Assembly: GCA_035529695.1 (NCBI GenBank)
Contig: DATKWD010000054.1
Span: 1-43,327, forward strand
DNA length: 43,327 nt
Source of the DNA: DATKWD01 sp035529695
GTDB lineage: Bacteria > Actinomycetota > Acidimicrobiia > Acidimicrobiales > Salinilacustritrichaceae
Reading direction: 5' to 3'
Shown piece by piece: positions 15,493 through 22,922 of this stretch. Every line of letters starts with the position of its first letter. Position 1 is the stretch's first letter. Below the pieces are notes generated by a model. It was not told where the DNA came from, ran no database searches, and was given only the letters and a program-made list of their open reading frames with translations. A program made the position numbers and the translations under genes.

Positions 15493-15494
15493 CC

Positions 15495-17417
15495 TCAACC
15501 CCCGTCGTCGGATCCTCCGTCGATCAGTTCGGCTCCCGGGAACGCCTGGGTCAGGCGGTCGACCGTCGAAGGAGCATCTCCGGCATCGATCAACGCGTCG
15601 GTGTCGATCTCGTCCTCGTCCTGCGGTGGATCGGGTTCGCTGGTTGCGGGCGGTGGCGCGGCATCTCCGTCGACGACCATCTGCAGACGGATCGGCACGC
15701 CGTACCGTTCGCTCAGCGCTCCCTCGAGTTCCTCACGGCGTTTCTCGCAGTTGTCGCGGTGCGGGGCGTTGGGCAACGCGAAGGAGTAGGTGCCGTCGGC
15801 GCCGTCGACGAACCGTCCGACCTTGAACAACGCAGATCTGGGGAGGTTGGGGAGGATCTCATCGGCCCAGGCCAGCACGAGTTCGTCACGCGTCGGTGCT
15901 CGGCCGGCCTGGATCGGGGCGGGCGCAGCAAGGGCTGGGACCGGAGCGGATCCCGACGGTGGGGGTTCGGCTTCTGCCGCCGGTGGCGCCGCGACCGCAT
16001 CCCCAGGGTCGCCGGCGTCGCCCGTCTCGGGCAGCGTGGAGGGGGCCGCAGCCTGTCGTCCCAGCGGAGGACGATCGGCGTTCGTGGCGGGGGCCGGGTC
16101 CGAGGCCGTGTCGTCGGGGCGCGACCGACCGGCCAGCACCTGGCGTGCTGCGCTCGCCCTCCCCTGCTTCGCGGCCGAAACGGCCGGCTCGGCAGGAGCC
16201 GGAGGCGGCGCCTCCGCGACCGTGGCCACAGGCGGGGCGGCGGCGGGCGGATCAGCCGGTGGCACCGTCGTCGGCACCGTCGACGGAGCCGGGGCGACGG
16301 TTGCGGGCGTCGCACCGTTGGCCAGCGCCGTCTCGAGCGACTCGATGCGAGCGATCAGCCCGGCGATCGATTCGTCGCCGACCCGGCACAGTCGGACGAG
16401 AGCGACTTCGAGCGGGATTCGCGGATCGGGGGCCTGGCGCATGTCGACCCCGGCGGTCCCGATCGCTTCGAGCGATGCGGTCAGGCGGGCGGGCGACAAG
16501 CGGGCCGCGAGATCGGCTGCGCGAGCACGGTCGGTCTCGGTGGTCGCCCGCATCGGCGCACGCATCGACTCGAGAAAGGCTTCGCGGATCCGGGCGACGA
16601 GCGCGTCCGCGATCATGCGCGGGTCTTGACCGTCTTCCACCGCGTGGGCCATGGCCGCGAGCACTGCACCGGCATCGCTGTCGGCGAGGCCGTCGAGCAG
16701 GTCGTCGACGGGAACGCCGGCGTCGATGACGCCACCCGCTGCGGCGATCTGGTCGAGCGCCGAGAGCGTGTCGCGAGCCGAGCCTCGACCTCGCCGAACC
16801 GCCTCGTCGACGGCATCGTCGCCGAGGTCGAGGCCGGCGTCGTCGATCACGTGGCGTACGTGACCGGCCAGCACATCGGCGCTCAGCAGGCGAAACTCGA
16901 ACTTCTGGGTCCGGCTCTGGATGGTCGGCAGAACCTTCTGCGGATCGGTCGTCGCCAGGACGAACACCACGTGAGCCGGGGGCTCCTCGAGGGTCTTCAG
17001 CAGTGCGGTGCTGGCCTCCTTGGTCAACATGTGGACCTCGTCGAGGATGATCACCTTGCGGTTGCCCGAGGTCCCGAACGCCACCCGGTCGATGAGGCCC
17101 CGCATGGCATCGATCCCACGATTCGACGCGGCGTCGAGTTCCTGCAACCAGTCGACCAGGGTCCCCTGCTCGACCGCCACGCATGCGTCGCACTCGCCAC
17201 ACGGCTCGCCGTCGACCGGAGCCGCGCAGTTGAGCACCTTGGCAAGAATGCGGGCGGTCGAGGTCTTCCCTGTCCCACGGGGGCCGCTGAACAGATACGC
17301 ATGGGCCACCCGTCCTTCTCGAACAGCGTTGCGCAGCGGTGTGGTGACTTGGTCCTGGCCGAGCACCTCGGCAAAGGTGCGGGACCGATAGCGACGGTAG
17401 AGCGACTGGAACGCCAT
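15495..17417 (-). CDS. dnaX: DNA polymerase III subunits gamma/tau
   Basis: A 640-residue clamp-loader ATPase. The N-terminus is MAFQSLYRRYRSRTFAEVLGQ, Walker A is GPRGTGKTS, the zinc cysteines are in LNCAAPVDGEPCGECDAC, and the DEVHMLTKEAS motif is Walker B. Sensor 1 falls in VVFVLATTDPQKV and VRRGRGSARDTLSALDQ is sensor 2. A proline/alanine-rich linker occupies roughly residues 350-500 and a tau-like C-terminal part follows. The start is ATG 17417; the longer frame to 18134 is antisense to the GNAT gene. No frameshift slippery run is evident, so it may make only tau. Confidence 0.95.
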   Translation of the reverse strand: MAFQSLYRRYRSRTFAEVLGQDQVTTPLRNAVREGRVAHAYLFSGPRGTGKTSTARILAKVLNCAAPVDGEPCGECDACVAVEQGTLVDWLQELDAASNRGIDAMRGLIDRVAFGTSGNRKVIILDEVHMLTKEASTALLKTLEEPPAHVVFVLATTDPQKVLPTIQSRTQKFEFRLLSADVLAGHVRHVIDDAGLDLGDDAVDEAVRRGRGSARDTLSALDQIAAAGGVIDAGVPVDDLLDGLADSDAGAVLAAMAHAVEDGQDPRMIADALVARIREAFLESMRAPMRATTETDRARAADLAARLSPARLTASLEAIGTAGVDMRQAPDPRIPLEVALVRLCRVGDESIAGLIARIESLETALANGATPATVAPAPSTVPTTVPPADPPAAAPPVATVAEAPPPAPAEPAVSAAKQGRASAARQVLAGRSRPDDTASDPAPATNADRPPLGRQAAAPSTLPETGDAGDPGDAVAAPPAAEAEPPPSGSAPVPALAAPAPIQAGRAPTRDELVLAWADEILPNLPRSALFKVGRFVDGADGTYSFALPNAPHRDNCEKRREELEGALSERYGVPIRLQMVVDGDAAPPPATSEPDPPQDEDEIDTDALIDAGDAPSTVDRLTQAFPGAELIDGGSDDGG

Positions 17418-17474
17418 GTCGTGCCGAGCGTATCTGCCCGGGCCGGCGCGGCCTGCGGTGGCACACTGCCCGGT

Positions 17475-18320
17475 GTGGACCTCGTCAACGATGCCGACGC
17501 GATCGCTGCCCAGGTCATGTCCGATGCAGGGGTCGAGATCGTCGAGTTGTCGACCGACGAGCAATTCGAGACGTTCTCCGACCTCGCCGACGAGATCTGG
17601 CAGCGCGACGAGAAGTGGATCGCCCCGGAGCGCGTCGCATCCCGGGCGGCTGCGGGCGGCTACGTCGTGGGGATGTACGAGTTGAGTTCGGGGCGCATGA
17701 TCGGCCTGTCGCTGGGCTATCCCGACAGCGCGGAGCCCGAGGTGCTCTACAAGGACATCAGCGGCATGGTGCCCGACGTACGCGGCGAAGGACGGTTCCG
17801 AAGCCTGCTGATGTACGAGCGGGCCTGGGGCTTCCGCAACGGCTTCGAGACGATGCAGGGGAGCTTCGACCCGCTGCTCCGCAGGAACGCATGGCTCAAC
17901 ATCGAGCGCAGGGCGCAGCATGTCACCGAGTACGTCGTCAACAAGTACGGCACGCCGTCGGTCACCTCGGTCAACGGAGTCGACGACACCGACCGCTTCA
18001 CGGTCCGATGGAACATCCGCTCTCGTGCGGTCATCGATGCGCTCGAAGGTCGACGGCCGGCGCCCGACGAAGCGCAGCTCCGTACCGAGGGCGCCGTCGA
18101 CCTCGTCTCCGACGACGGCCACGTCGTCGCGCACCCCGACGGCGACGGCCCATGGCTCTGTTCCACTCCCGAAGACATCGTGGCCCTCCGAACCACCGAG
18201 CCCGAGTCGGCCACCCGGTGGCGCCTCTCGGTTCGGGAGGTCATGGTCGAGGCCTTTGCCCGAGGCGTCCGCGCAACCGGTGCGACGCCGAGCGGACGAT
18301 ACGTCCTGACCACCTCATGA
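17475..18320 (+). CDS. COG3375-type GNAT acetyl/acyltransferase-like protein, paralogue 1
   Basis: A 281-residue soluble protein with a GNAT-like core: an N-terminal helical lead, RAAAGGYVVGMYELSSGRMIGLSLGYP, then KDISGMVPDVRGEGRFRSLLMYERAWGF, where the R-G-E-G-R-F-R turn resembles the acyl-CoA pyrophosphate loop. RRNAWLNIERR and DTDRFTVRWN are shared almost word for word with the next gene. The first gene of the operon, it uses GTG 17475, since the longer frame begins in the dnaX antisense. COG3375 proteins are predicted acyltransferases of unknown substrate; the neighbouring racemase-like enolase suggests N-succinylation of amino acids, as in the N-succinylamino acid racemase pathway of Geobacillus. 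It overlaps the next gene by ATGA. Confidence 0.75.
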   Translation: MDLVNDADAIAAQVMSDAGVEIVELSTDEQFETFSDLADEIWQRDEKWIAPERVASRAAAGGYVVGMYELSSGRMIGLSLGYPDSAEPEVLYKDISGMVPDVRGEGRFRSLLMYERAWGFRNGFETMQGSFDPLLRRNAWLNIERRAQHVTEYVVNKYGTPSVTSVNGVDDTDRFTVRWNIRSRAVIDALEGRRPAPDEAQLRTEGAVDLVSDDGHVVAHPDGDGPWLCSTPEDIVALRTTEPESATRWRLSVREVMVEAFARGVRATGATPSGRYVLTTS

Positions 18321-19165
18321 GTCCCGACCCGAGAGCCGCAGCAGAGCAGGCGGCCCGACAAGCCGACGACGCGATCCACAGTGTCGGATTGACCGTGCGC
18401 GAAATCGGTGAGATGAACGACTTGCTCGCCCTGAGCGACGTGATCGATCGGGTGTGGCGCCGCGAAACCCCCATGGTCGAGCACGGCCTGCTCCGTGCCT
18501 TCGCCGAAGCAGGCGGGTACGTCGTCGGCGCGTGGGCGGGCGAGTCGCTGATCGGTGGCGCCGTTGCGTTCCTCGGTGGCCGCGACGGCGTCGTCGTGCT
18601 CCACTCACACATCGCCGGCTTCCTCGACGCCGAGGCCGGCAACGGGCGCGGACGCGCCCTCAAGCTCCACCAGCGAGCGTGGTGTCTCGCCCGGGGCATC
18701 GACGTGGTCGAGTGGACCTTCGATCCTCTGGTCCGGCGCAACGCCTGGTTCAACCTGCAGCGCCTCGGCGTGGCGATCGAGCGATACGAGGTGAACTACT
18801 ACGGCTCGTTGCGTGACGATGCCATCAACGGCACCGACGAATCGGACCGTTTCGTGGTTGGTTGGCACCTCTCCGCCGGTGCGGTCCGCGACCTGGCCGA
18901 CGGCACCCGGATCGAGCACGACGAGGCACTGCTCGAAGCGGCGGGAGCCGCCGACCTGGTGAGTGGAGACGGCGAGCTGACCGACTGCACTCCCTCGACT
19001 GCGTTCGTCCTCGTGCCCGACGACATCGTGGCCATGCGGGCCACCGACCCCGACGCAGCGGTGCGGTGGCGGCGCAGCACGCGGCACGCGCTGGCGACAC
19101 GGCTCGGCCACGGAGATCGCATCACCGGATTCACCCGGTCCGGCCGCTACGTGGTCGCGCCGTGA
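18317..19165 (+). CDS. COG3375-type GNAT acyltransferase-like protein, paralogue 2
   Basis: A 282-residue tandem paralogue of the preceding gene: both share the pattern RRNAW, then ESDRFVVGWHL and DIVAMRATDP, and end in SGRYV. This copy has the typical GNAT text GGYVVGAWAGESLIGGAVAFLGGRDG and GNGRGRALKLHQRAWCLARGI, so it may be the more active form; whether the two are sequential enzymes or a heterodimer is open. It starts in an ATGA overlap and stops in a GTGA overlap with the enolase-superfamily gene. Confidence 0.78.
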   Translation: MSPDPRAAAEQAARQADDAIHSVGLTVREIGEMNDLLALSDVIDRVWRRETPMVEHGLLRAFAEAGGYVVGAWAGESLIGGAVAFLGGRDGVVVLHSHIAGFLDAEAGNGRGRALKLHQRAWCLARGIDVVEWTFDPLVRRNAWFNLQRLGVAIERYEVNYYGSLRDDAINGTDESDRFVVGWHLSAGAVRDLADGTRIEHDEALLEAAGAADLVSGDGELTDCTPSTAFVLVPDDIVAMRATDPDAAVRWRRSTRHALATRLGHGDRITGFTRSGRYVVAP

Positions 19166-20274
19166 CGCTCGAACAGATCGAGCTCCGCAGGATCTCGCTT
19201 CCGCTCGTTCGACCGTTCCGGACGTCCTTCGGAATCCAGACCGAGCGAGATGTCCTGCTGATCAGGGCGACCGTCGACGGGGTCGACGGCTGGGGCGAGT
19301 GTGTCGCCGGTGCGGTACCTGACTACTCCTCGGAGTTCACCGCCGGCGCACAGCTCGTGATCGAGCAGTTCCTGGCCCCCCGACTCCTGGCCGCCGACCA
19401 CGTCACCGCCGCAACGGTGAGCTCGACCCTCGGAGGGATCGACGGCCACCGGATGGCCAAGGGCGCCCTCGAACTGGCGGTTCTCGATGCGGAGCTGCGA
19501 GCTGCCGGATTGTCGCTGTCCGATCATCTCGGTGGGGTACGCCGCACGGTCGAAGTGGGGGTCTCGATCGGGATCACCGACACGATCGACGAGCTCGTCA
19601 CGGTCGTGCGAACCCATGTCGAGGAGGGCTACGCACGGGTGAAGCTGAAGATCGAGCCGGGATTCGACGCCGAACCGGTGGCTCGGATTCGCCGCGAGTT
19701 CGGCGATGATCTCGCCATCCAGGTCGACGCGAACACCGCCTACACGCTCGACGACGTCGGGGTCTTCGAGACGCTCGACGCCTCTGCGCTGCTGCTGATC
19801 GAGCAACCGTTCGCCGAAGACGACCTGCTCGACCATGCCGAACTCGCTCGACGCATCAACACTCCTGTGTGCCTCGACGAGGGCATCACGACCCGACTCG
19901 TCGCGCGCCAAGCGGTCGAGCTCGGTGCGTGTTCGATCGTCAACATCAAGGCCGGTCGCGTCGGCGGCCATCTGGCCGGACGCGACATCCACGACGATTG
20001 TCTGACGGCGGGGGTCCGGGTGTGGTGCGGCGGCATGCTCGAAACCGGTATCGGCCGCGCCGCCAACCTCGCGCTCGCCTCGCTTCGGGGTTTCACACTT
20101 CCCGGCGACATCTCGGCGACCGACCGCTACTGGCAGCGAGACGTCTGCGACCCGTTCGTGCTCGGACCCGACAGCAGCATCGACGTTCCCAAGGGCCCCG
20201 GTCTCGGGATCGACGTCGACGAGGAGTTCGTCGACGCGATCACCACCGAGGTCCGAACGATCTCGACGGACTGA
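19162..20274 (+). CDS. menC: Enolase-superfamily o-succinylbenzoate synthase / N-succinylamino acid racemase (MenC2-like)
   Basis: A 370-residue (beta/alpha)7-beta barrel enzyme. The capping domain leads to the catalytic KLK (K161, K163) in ARVKLKIEPG; metal ligands are D189 (VDANTAY), E214 (IEQPF) and D239/E240 (CLDEG), and K263 in NIKAGRVGG is the second catalytic lysine. This matches MenC2/NSAR proteins, which dehydrate SHCHC in menaquinone synthesis or racemise N-succinylamino acids. No other men gene is near; the two GNAT genes before it favour the racemase role. The symbol is family-level only. GTG 19162 overlaps the preceding stop. Confidence 0.85.
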   Translation: MTLEQIELRRISLPLVRPFRTSFGIQTERDVLLIRATVDGVDGWGECVAGAVPDYSSEFTAGAQLVIEQFLAPRLLAADHVTAATVSSTLGGIDGHRMAKGALELAVLDAELRAAGLSLSDHLGGVRRTVEVGVSIGITDTIDELVTVVRTHVEEGYARVKLKIEPGFDAEPVARIRREFGDDLAIQVDANTAYTLDDVGVFETLDASALLLIEQPFAEDDLLDHAELARRINTPVCLDEGITTRLVARQAVELGACSIVNIKAGRVGGHLAGRDIHDDCLTAGVRVWCGGMLETGIGRAANLALASLRGFTLPGDISATDRYWQRDVCDPFVLGPDSSIDVPKGPGLGIDVDEEFVDAITTEVRTISTD

Positions 20275-20291
20275 CACGCCGACCGCCTCTT

Positions 20292-20309
20292 GCGGTGCCA
20301 GAGCACCGC
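20292..20309 (+). terminator. Hairpin after the racemase-like gene
   Basis: GCGGTGC-CAGA-GCACCGC is a perfect 7-bp stem with a tetraloop, 18 bp past the stop. ACCGC (20282-20286) could pair instead with GCGGT (20292-20296), an alternative structure. No T tract follows, so it is only a candidate intrinsic terminator. Confidence 0.4.
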
Positions 20310-20435
20310 TGTCGCGCGACCGCCCGGCCCGACAGTGAGCGCTGCCAGGGGCTGGAGCCCGATGTCTGCCTCGACTCGTCCCCCGGGCCGTAGGCTCCGT
20401 TGGCAAGTTCGCCCGAGCACTCGAGGCCACGCATC

Positions 20436-21848
20436 ATGGCCATGCGCACGTTGGAGACCGACTACCTCGTGGTGGGTGCGGGCGCGATGGGCATGGCCTT
20501 CACCGATGCCCTGATCGACCACGCCGACGTACACGTCACACTCGTCGACCGTCGCCTTGCCGCCGGCGGGCACTGGCAGGATGCCTACCCATTCGTCCAG
20601 CTTCATCAGGCATCGCTGTTCTACGGCGTCGCGTCGACAGAGCTCGGAACCGGTGCCCTTCAGGTCCGAGGCCCCGAGGCAGGACTCCAGGAGCGGGCGC
20701 GACGGTCTGAGATCCAGAACTACTACGACGAAATCCTCTACGGCCGCTTCGTCGGTTCAGGCCGCGTGACCTTCCTCGGGCGGACCGACTACCACACCGA
20801 CGGCAGCTCTCACCTCGTCACATCGCTGGTGTCGGGCGAGACCACCCGCATCGACGTGCGGCGCCGGGTCGTCGACGCGACCTACCTCTCACCAACGATC
20901 CCCGCGACGACACCTCCACCGTTCGGGGTTGCCGACAGCAGCAGGGTCGTCCCCATCAACGAACTCGCGGGCCTGGTCGAGGCACCGAGTAGTTACGTGA
21001 TCGTCGGATCAGGGAAGACGGCAACCGACGGAATCGTGTGGTTGCTGACGAACGGCGTGCCGCCGGACCAGATCGTCTGGGTGCGTCCACGTGAGCCCTG
21101 GATGCTCGATCGCGCGAACGTCCAGCCCGACCCGGTGGTGGCGCTCGGGCTCGGTGCGAACACCATGGCGGCGGCGGTCGACGCCGAATCGCTCGACGAC
21201 CTGTTCCTGCGCCTCGAAGCTGCCGGCGTGATGCTTCGGATCGACACCGACCTCGTCCCCACGATGGCGAAGACGCCCACACTCGCCGTGTGGGAGCTCG
21301 ATCTCCTCCGCACGATCGAGAACGTCGTCCGCCTCGGACACATCGAGTTCGTGACGGCGCGAGAGATCGTCCTCGAACACGGGGTCGTTCCCCTTCCGCA
21401 GGGCTCGCTCGTGGTGCACTGCGCCGCTTCCGGCCTGCAGTACCCGCCCCTCGTTCCCCTCTGGAGCCCGGACAAGCTCCGGCTCCAGACGATCCGGGTC
21501 GGGTTCCCGTGCTTCTGCGCGGCTCTGGCCGGCTACGTGGAGGCAACCCGGGACGACGACCGGGAGCGCAACCGGTTGTGTCCGCCCAGCAACCTCCCGA
21601 ACAGCCCTGCCGACTGGGCACAGATGCAGCTTCGGGGCACGCTGGCGACGCGCGCGTACAGCGCTGAGCCTGACATCGCTGCCTGGGCCAACGGCTGCGC
21701 CCTCAACCCCGCTCGCATCGACCCGGCGCGACGAAGCGAACCCGCGATTCGCGCCGCTGCTGCCCGACTGGCCCAGGTCGCGGAGCCCGGGCTCACGCGT
21801 CTGGCCGAACTGGCCCACGAGCCGATCGCAGATCATCAAGACATCTGA
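20436..21848 (+). CDS. FAD/NAD(P)-dependent oxidoreductase, flavin monooxygenase-like
   Basis: A 470-residue protein. The N-terminal dinucleotide-binding fold is DYLVVGAGAMGMAFTDAL with an acidic end strand (VTLVDRR), and GGHWQDAYPFVQLHQ resembles the conserved FMO segment. A second nucleotide-binding motif, YVIVGSGKTATDGI, lies at about residues 190-205. These support an FMO/BVMO-like oxidoreductase using FAD and NADPH. The residue pattern after it (VVHCAASGLQYPP) is common in uncharacterised actinobacterial members. The substrate is unknown. ATG 20436 is used; ATG 20442 is equally possible. It follows the racemase gene by 160 bp with a hairpin between, so it is a separate unit. Confidence 0.8.
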   Translation: MAMRTLETDYLVVGAGAMGMAFTDALIDHADVHVTLVDRRLAAGGHWQDAYPFVQLHQASLFYGVASTELGTGALQVRGPEAGLQERARRSEIQNYYDEILYGRFVGSGRVTFLGRTDYHTDGSSHLVTSLVSGETTRIDVRRRVVDATYLSPTIPATTPPPFGVADSSRVVPINELAGLVEAPSSYVIVGSGKTATDGIVWLLTNGVPPDQIVWVRPREPWMLDRANVQPDPVVALGLGANTMAAAVDAESLDDLFLRLEAAGVMLRIDTDLVPTMAKTPTLAVWELDLLRTIENVVRLGHIEFVTAREIVLEHGVVPLPQGSLVVHCAASGLQYPPLVPLWSPDKLRLQTIRVGFPCFCAALAGYVEATRDDDRERNRLCPPSNLPNSPADWAQMQLRGTLATRAYSAEPDIAAWANGCALNPARIDPARRSEPAIRAAAARLAQVAEPGLTRLAELAHEPIADHQDI

Positions 21849-21854
21849 CAGCAC

Positions 21855-21923
21855 TGCCCTCCACGCGAGCTGTGGTGGGGTGGTTGCTGACTGGCTCACA
21901 ACCTTGGCTCACGTGGAGGGCAG
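21855..21923. repeat. Large inverted repeat between oxidoreductase and tRNA-Ser
   Basis: TGCCCTCCACG (21855-21865) is the exact reverse complement of 21913-21923, and the match extends to 16 bp with one mismatch. A second inner pair, GGTTG/CAACC, lies inside the loop. It may be a terminator or a cruciform-forming element. Confidence 0.8.
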
Positions 21924-21943
21924 GTCCCCCGCTGAGGGGGCCA
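21924..21943 (-). terminator. Hairpin downstream of tRNA-Ser(CGA)
   Basis: A stem of GG plus CCCCC pairs with GGGGG plus CC around the loop GCTGA, with one bulged T. It starts 8 bp beyond the 3' end of the minus-strand tRNA. No T tract is present. Confidence 0.45.
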
Positions 21944-21950
21944 TCTCTGC

Positions 21951-22037
21951 GGAAGGTATGGGATTCGAACCCATGGTGATGCGAAGCACCACAACGGCTT
22001 TCGAGGCCGCCCCATTCGTCCGCTCTGGCAACCTTCC
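21951..22037 (-). tRNA. tRNA-Ser (anticodon CGA)
   Basis: The reverse strand gives the acceptor GGAAGGT/ACCTTCC, an anticodon stem GCGGC/GCCGT with loop CTCGAAA (anticodon CGA), a long variable arm (TGGTGCTTCGCATCACCA type stem) and a T loop GGTTCGAATCC. The 87-nt length and long variable arm fit tRNA-Ser reading UCG. Discriminator G is at 21951; no CCA is encoded. Confidence 0.95.
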
Positions 22038-22047
22038 GTCGTCAACG

Positions 22048-22557
22048 TTAGCTGCCGCGCCTGTCGGCGAAGAAAGACCGAAGCAGAGCACCTGCCTCGT
22101 CGGCGAGTACGCCTGCGGTCACCTCGAACTCGTGGTTGAGCCGCGGATCGGCCCCGAGGTGATAGCGGGATCCGAGCGCGCCCGCGTCGAGGTCGGCGGC
22201 GCCGAACACGACGCGACCGACCCGAGCCGCCCAGGCTGCGCCGGCGCACATCGGGCAGGGCTCGAGCGTGACGACGAGGGTCGCCTCGGAGAGCCTCCAC
22301 CCTTTACCCAGTCGTCGTGCGGCATCGCGCAGCGCCAGCACCTCGGCGTGGGCCGTCGGGTCACCGGTCGCTTCGCGCTCGTTGTGGCGGCGGGCGACGA
22401 TCTCGTTGCCGACGATCACGACCGCGCCGACGGGTACCTCACCGCCGTCGGCCGCCGCTCGAGCCTCGGTGAGAGCCACCTGCATCGCGTCGGCGTCGTC
22501 CACGGGCGACGACGCTAGACGGCGCTGCGAGGGGCGTTCGGTTTTGCGGCGAGCCAC
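22048..22557 (-). CDS. tadA: tRNA adenosine(34) deaminase TadA
   Basis: Zinc-dependent deaminase converting A34 to inosine in tRNA-Arg. Motifs are HAEVLALRDAARRLG (zinc His and proton-shuttling Glu) and PCPMCAGA (two zinc cysteines), with GEVPVGAVV before them. The full frame encodes 169 residues from GTG 22557; GTG 22503 (VDDADAMQVAL) or ATG 22485 would give a more standard length of about 145-151, and no clear ribosome binding site decides between them. The name collides with, but is unrelated to, the pilus ATPase at 5933. It lies beside the SRP RNA and two Ser tRNAs. Confidence 0.93.
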   Translation of the reverse strand: MARRKTERPSQRRLASSPVDDADAMQVALTEARAAADGGEVPVGAVVIVGNEIVARRHNEREATGDPTAHAEVLALRDAARRLGKGWRLSEATLVVTLEPCPMCAGAAWAARVGRVVFGAADLDAGALGSRYHLGADPRLNHEFEVTAGVLADEAGALLRSFFADRRGS

Positions 22558-22577
22558 GGGTCGTTATCCTGAGCGCC

Positions 22578-22713
22578 GCTCCGCTCTCGCGGGTGGCGGT
22601 CGGGTCCTGTGCAATTGCAGCCCGTGAACCGAGTCAGGGCCGGAAGGCAGCAGCTCTCAGCGGTGCCTGCGGTGTGCCGCAGATCGCCTGGCCGTCACCC
22701 CCGAGAGCGGAGC
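22578..22713 (+). ncRNA. ffs: Signal recognition particle RNA (bacterial small type)
   Basis: The core GTCAGGGCCGGAAGGCAGCA (about 22633-22652) carries the GGAA tetraloop and the symmetric and asymmetric internal loops that bind Ffh. TGTGCAATTGCAGCCCGTGAACC precedes it in the usual order. Outer arms (left 22578-22599, right 22692-22713) pair for about 22 bp with two mismatches, giving an RNA of about 136 nt, longer than the 4.5S form. It lies just upstream of tRNA-Ser(GGA), as is common near dnaX in Actinobacteria. Confidence 0.9.
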
Positions 22714-22724
22714 AACGCAGTCCG

Positions 22725-22809
22725 GGAGGGGTGCGAGAGCGGCCGAATCGGCACGCTTGGAAAGCGTGTGAGGGGCAACCCTCCGTGGGTTCGAATCCCA
22801 CCCCCTCCG
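22725..22809 (+). tRNA. tRNA-Ser (anticodon GGA)
   Basis: The acceptor GGAGGGG/CCCCTCC, the anticodon stem CACGC/GCGTG with loop TTGGAAA (anticodon GGA), a long variable arm (AGGGGCAACCCT) and GGTTCGAATCC T loop identify a tRNA-Ser reading UCC/UCU. Discriminator G is at 22809; no CCA is encoded. It starts 11 bp after the SRP RNA and may share its transcript. Confidence 0.95.
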
Positions 22810-22863
22810 CTGAATCCACCGATTTCGGTCCGAGAACGGCGTGTTTTGGGATCACCGGGCCAT

Positions 22864-22917
22864 TTGACTCAATTTTCGACCACGCTCTGTACACGCTCGG
22901 CCGCTTTACGTCACAAT
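22864..22917 (+). promoter_or_regulatory. Candidate promoters of the GGDEF-EAL gene
   Basis: TTGACT (22864-22869) and TGTACA (22888-22893) are 18 bp apart, giving a sigma-70-like promoter. A second -10-like CACAAT (22912-22917) lies only 6 bp before the GTG at 22923, which would produce a leaderless transcript. The region is AT-richer than its surroundings. Confidence 0.35.
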
Positions 22918-22922
22918 AGGGC

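Noticed and set aside
16000..16320. Pro/Ala-rich block in dnaX as an insertion or foreign sequence
   Set aside because: The linker between the clamp-loader core and the tau tail is normally low complexity and this fits.
15375..17440. Plus-strand frame running the whole length of dnaX
   Set aside because: High-GC antisense frames are common; the real frame there is dnaX. Only the end of this frame (from 17475) is the GNAT gene.
17418..18134. Long in-frame extension of dnaX to 18134
   Set aside because: The normal DnaX start MAFQSLYRRYRSRTF occurs at 17417; the extension is antisense to the GNAT gene and lacks family similarity.
21880..22518. Plus-strand frame of 212 codons over tRNA-Ser(CGA) and the deaminase gene
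   Set aside because: It runs antisense through a tRNA and tadA; no protein features support it.
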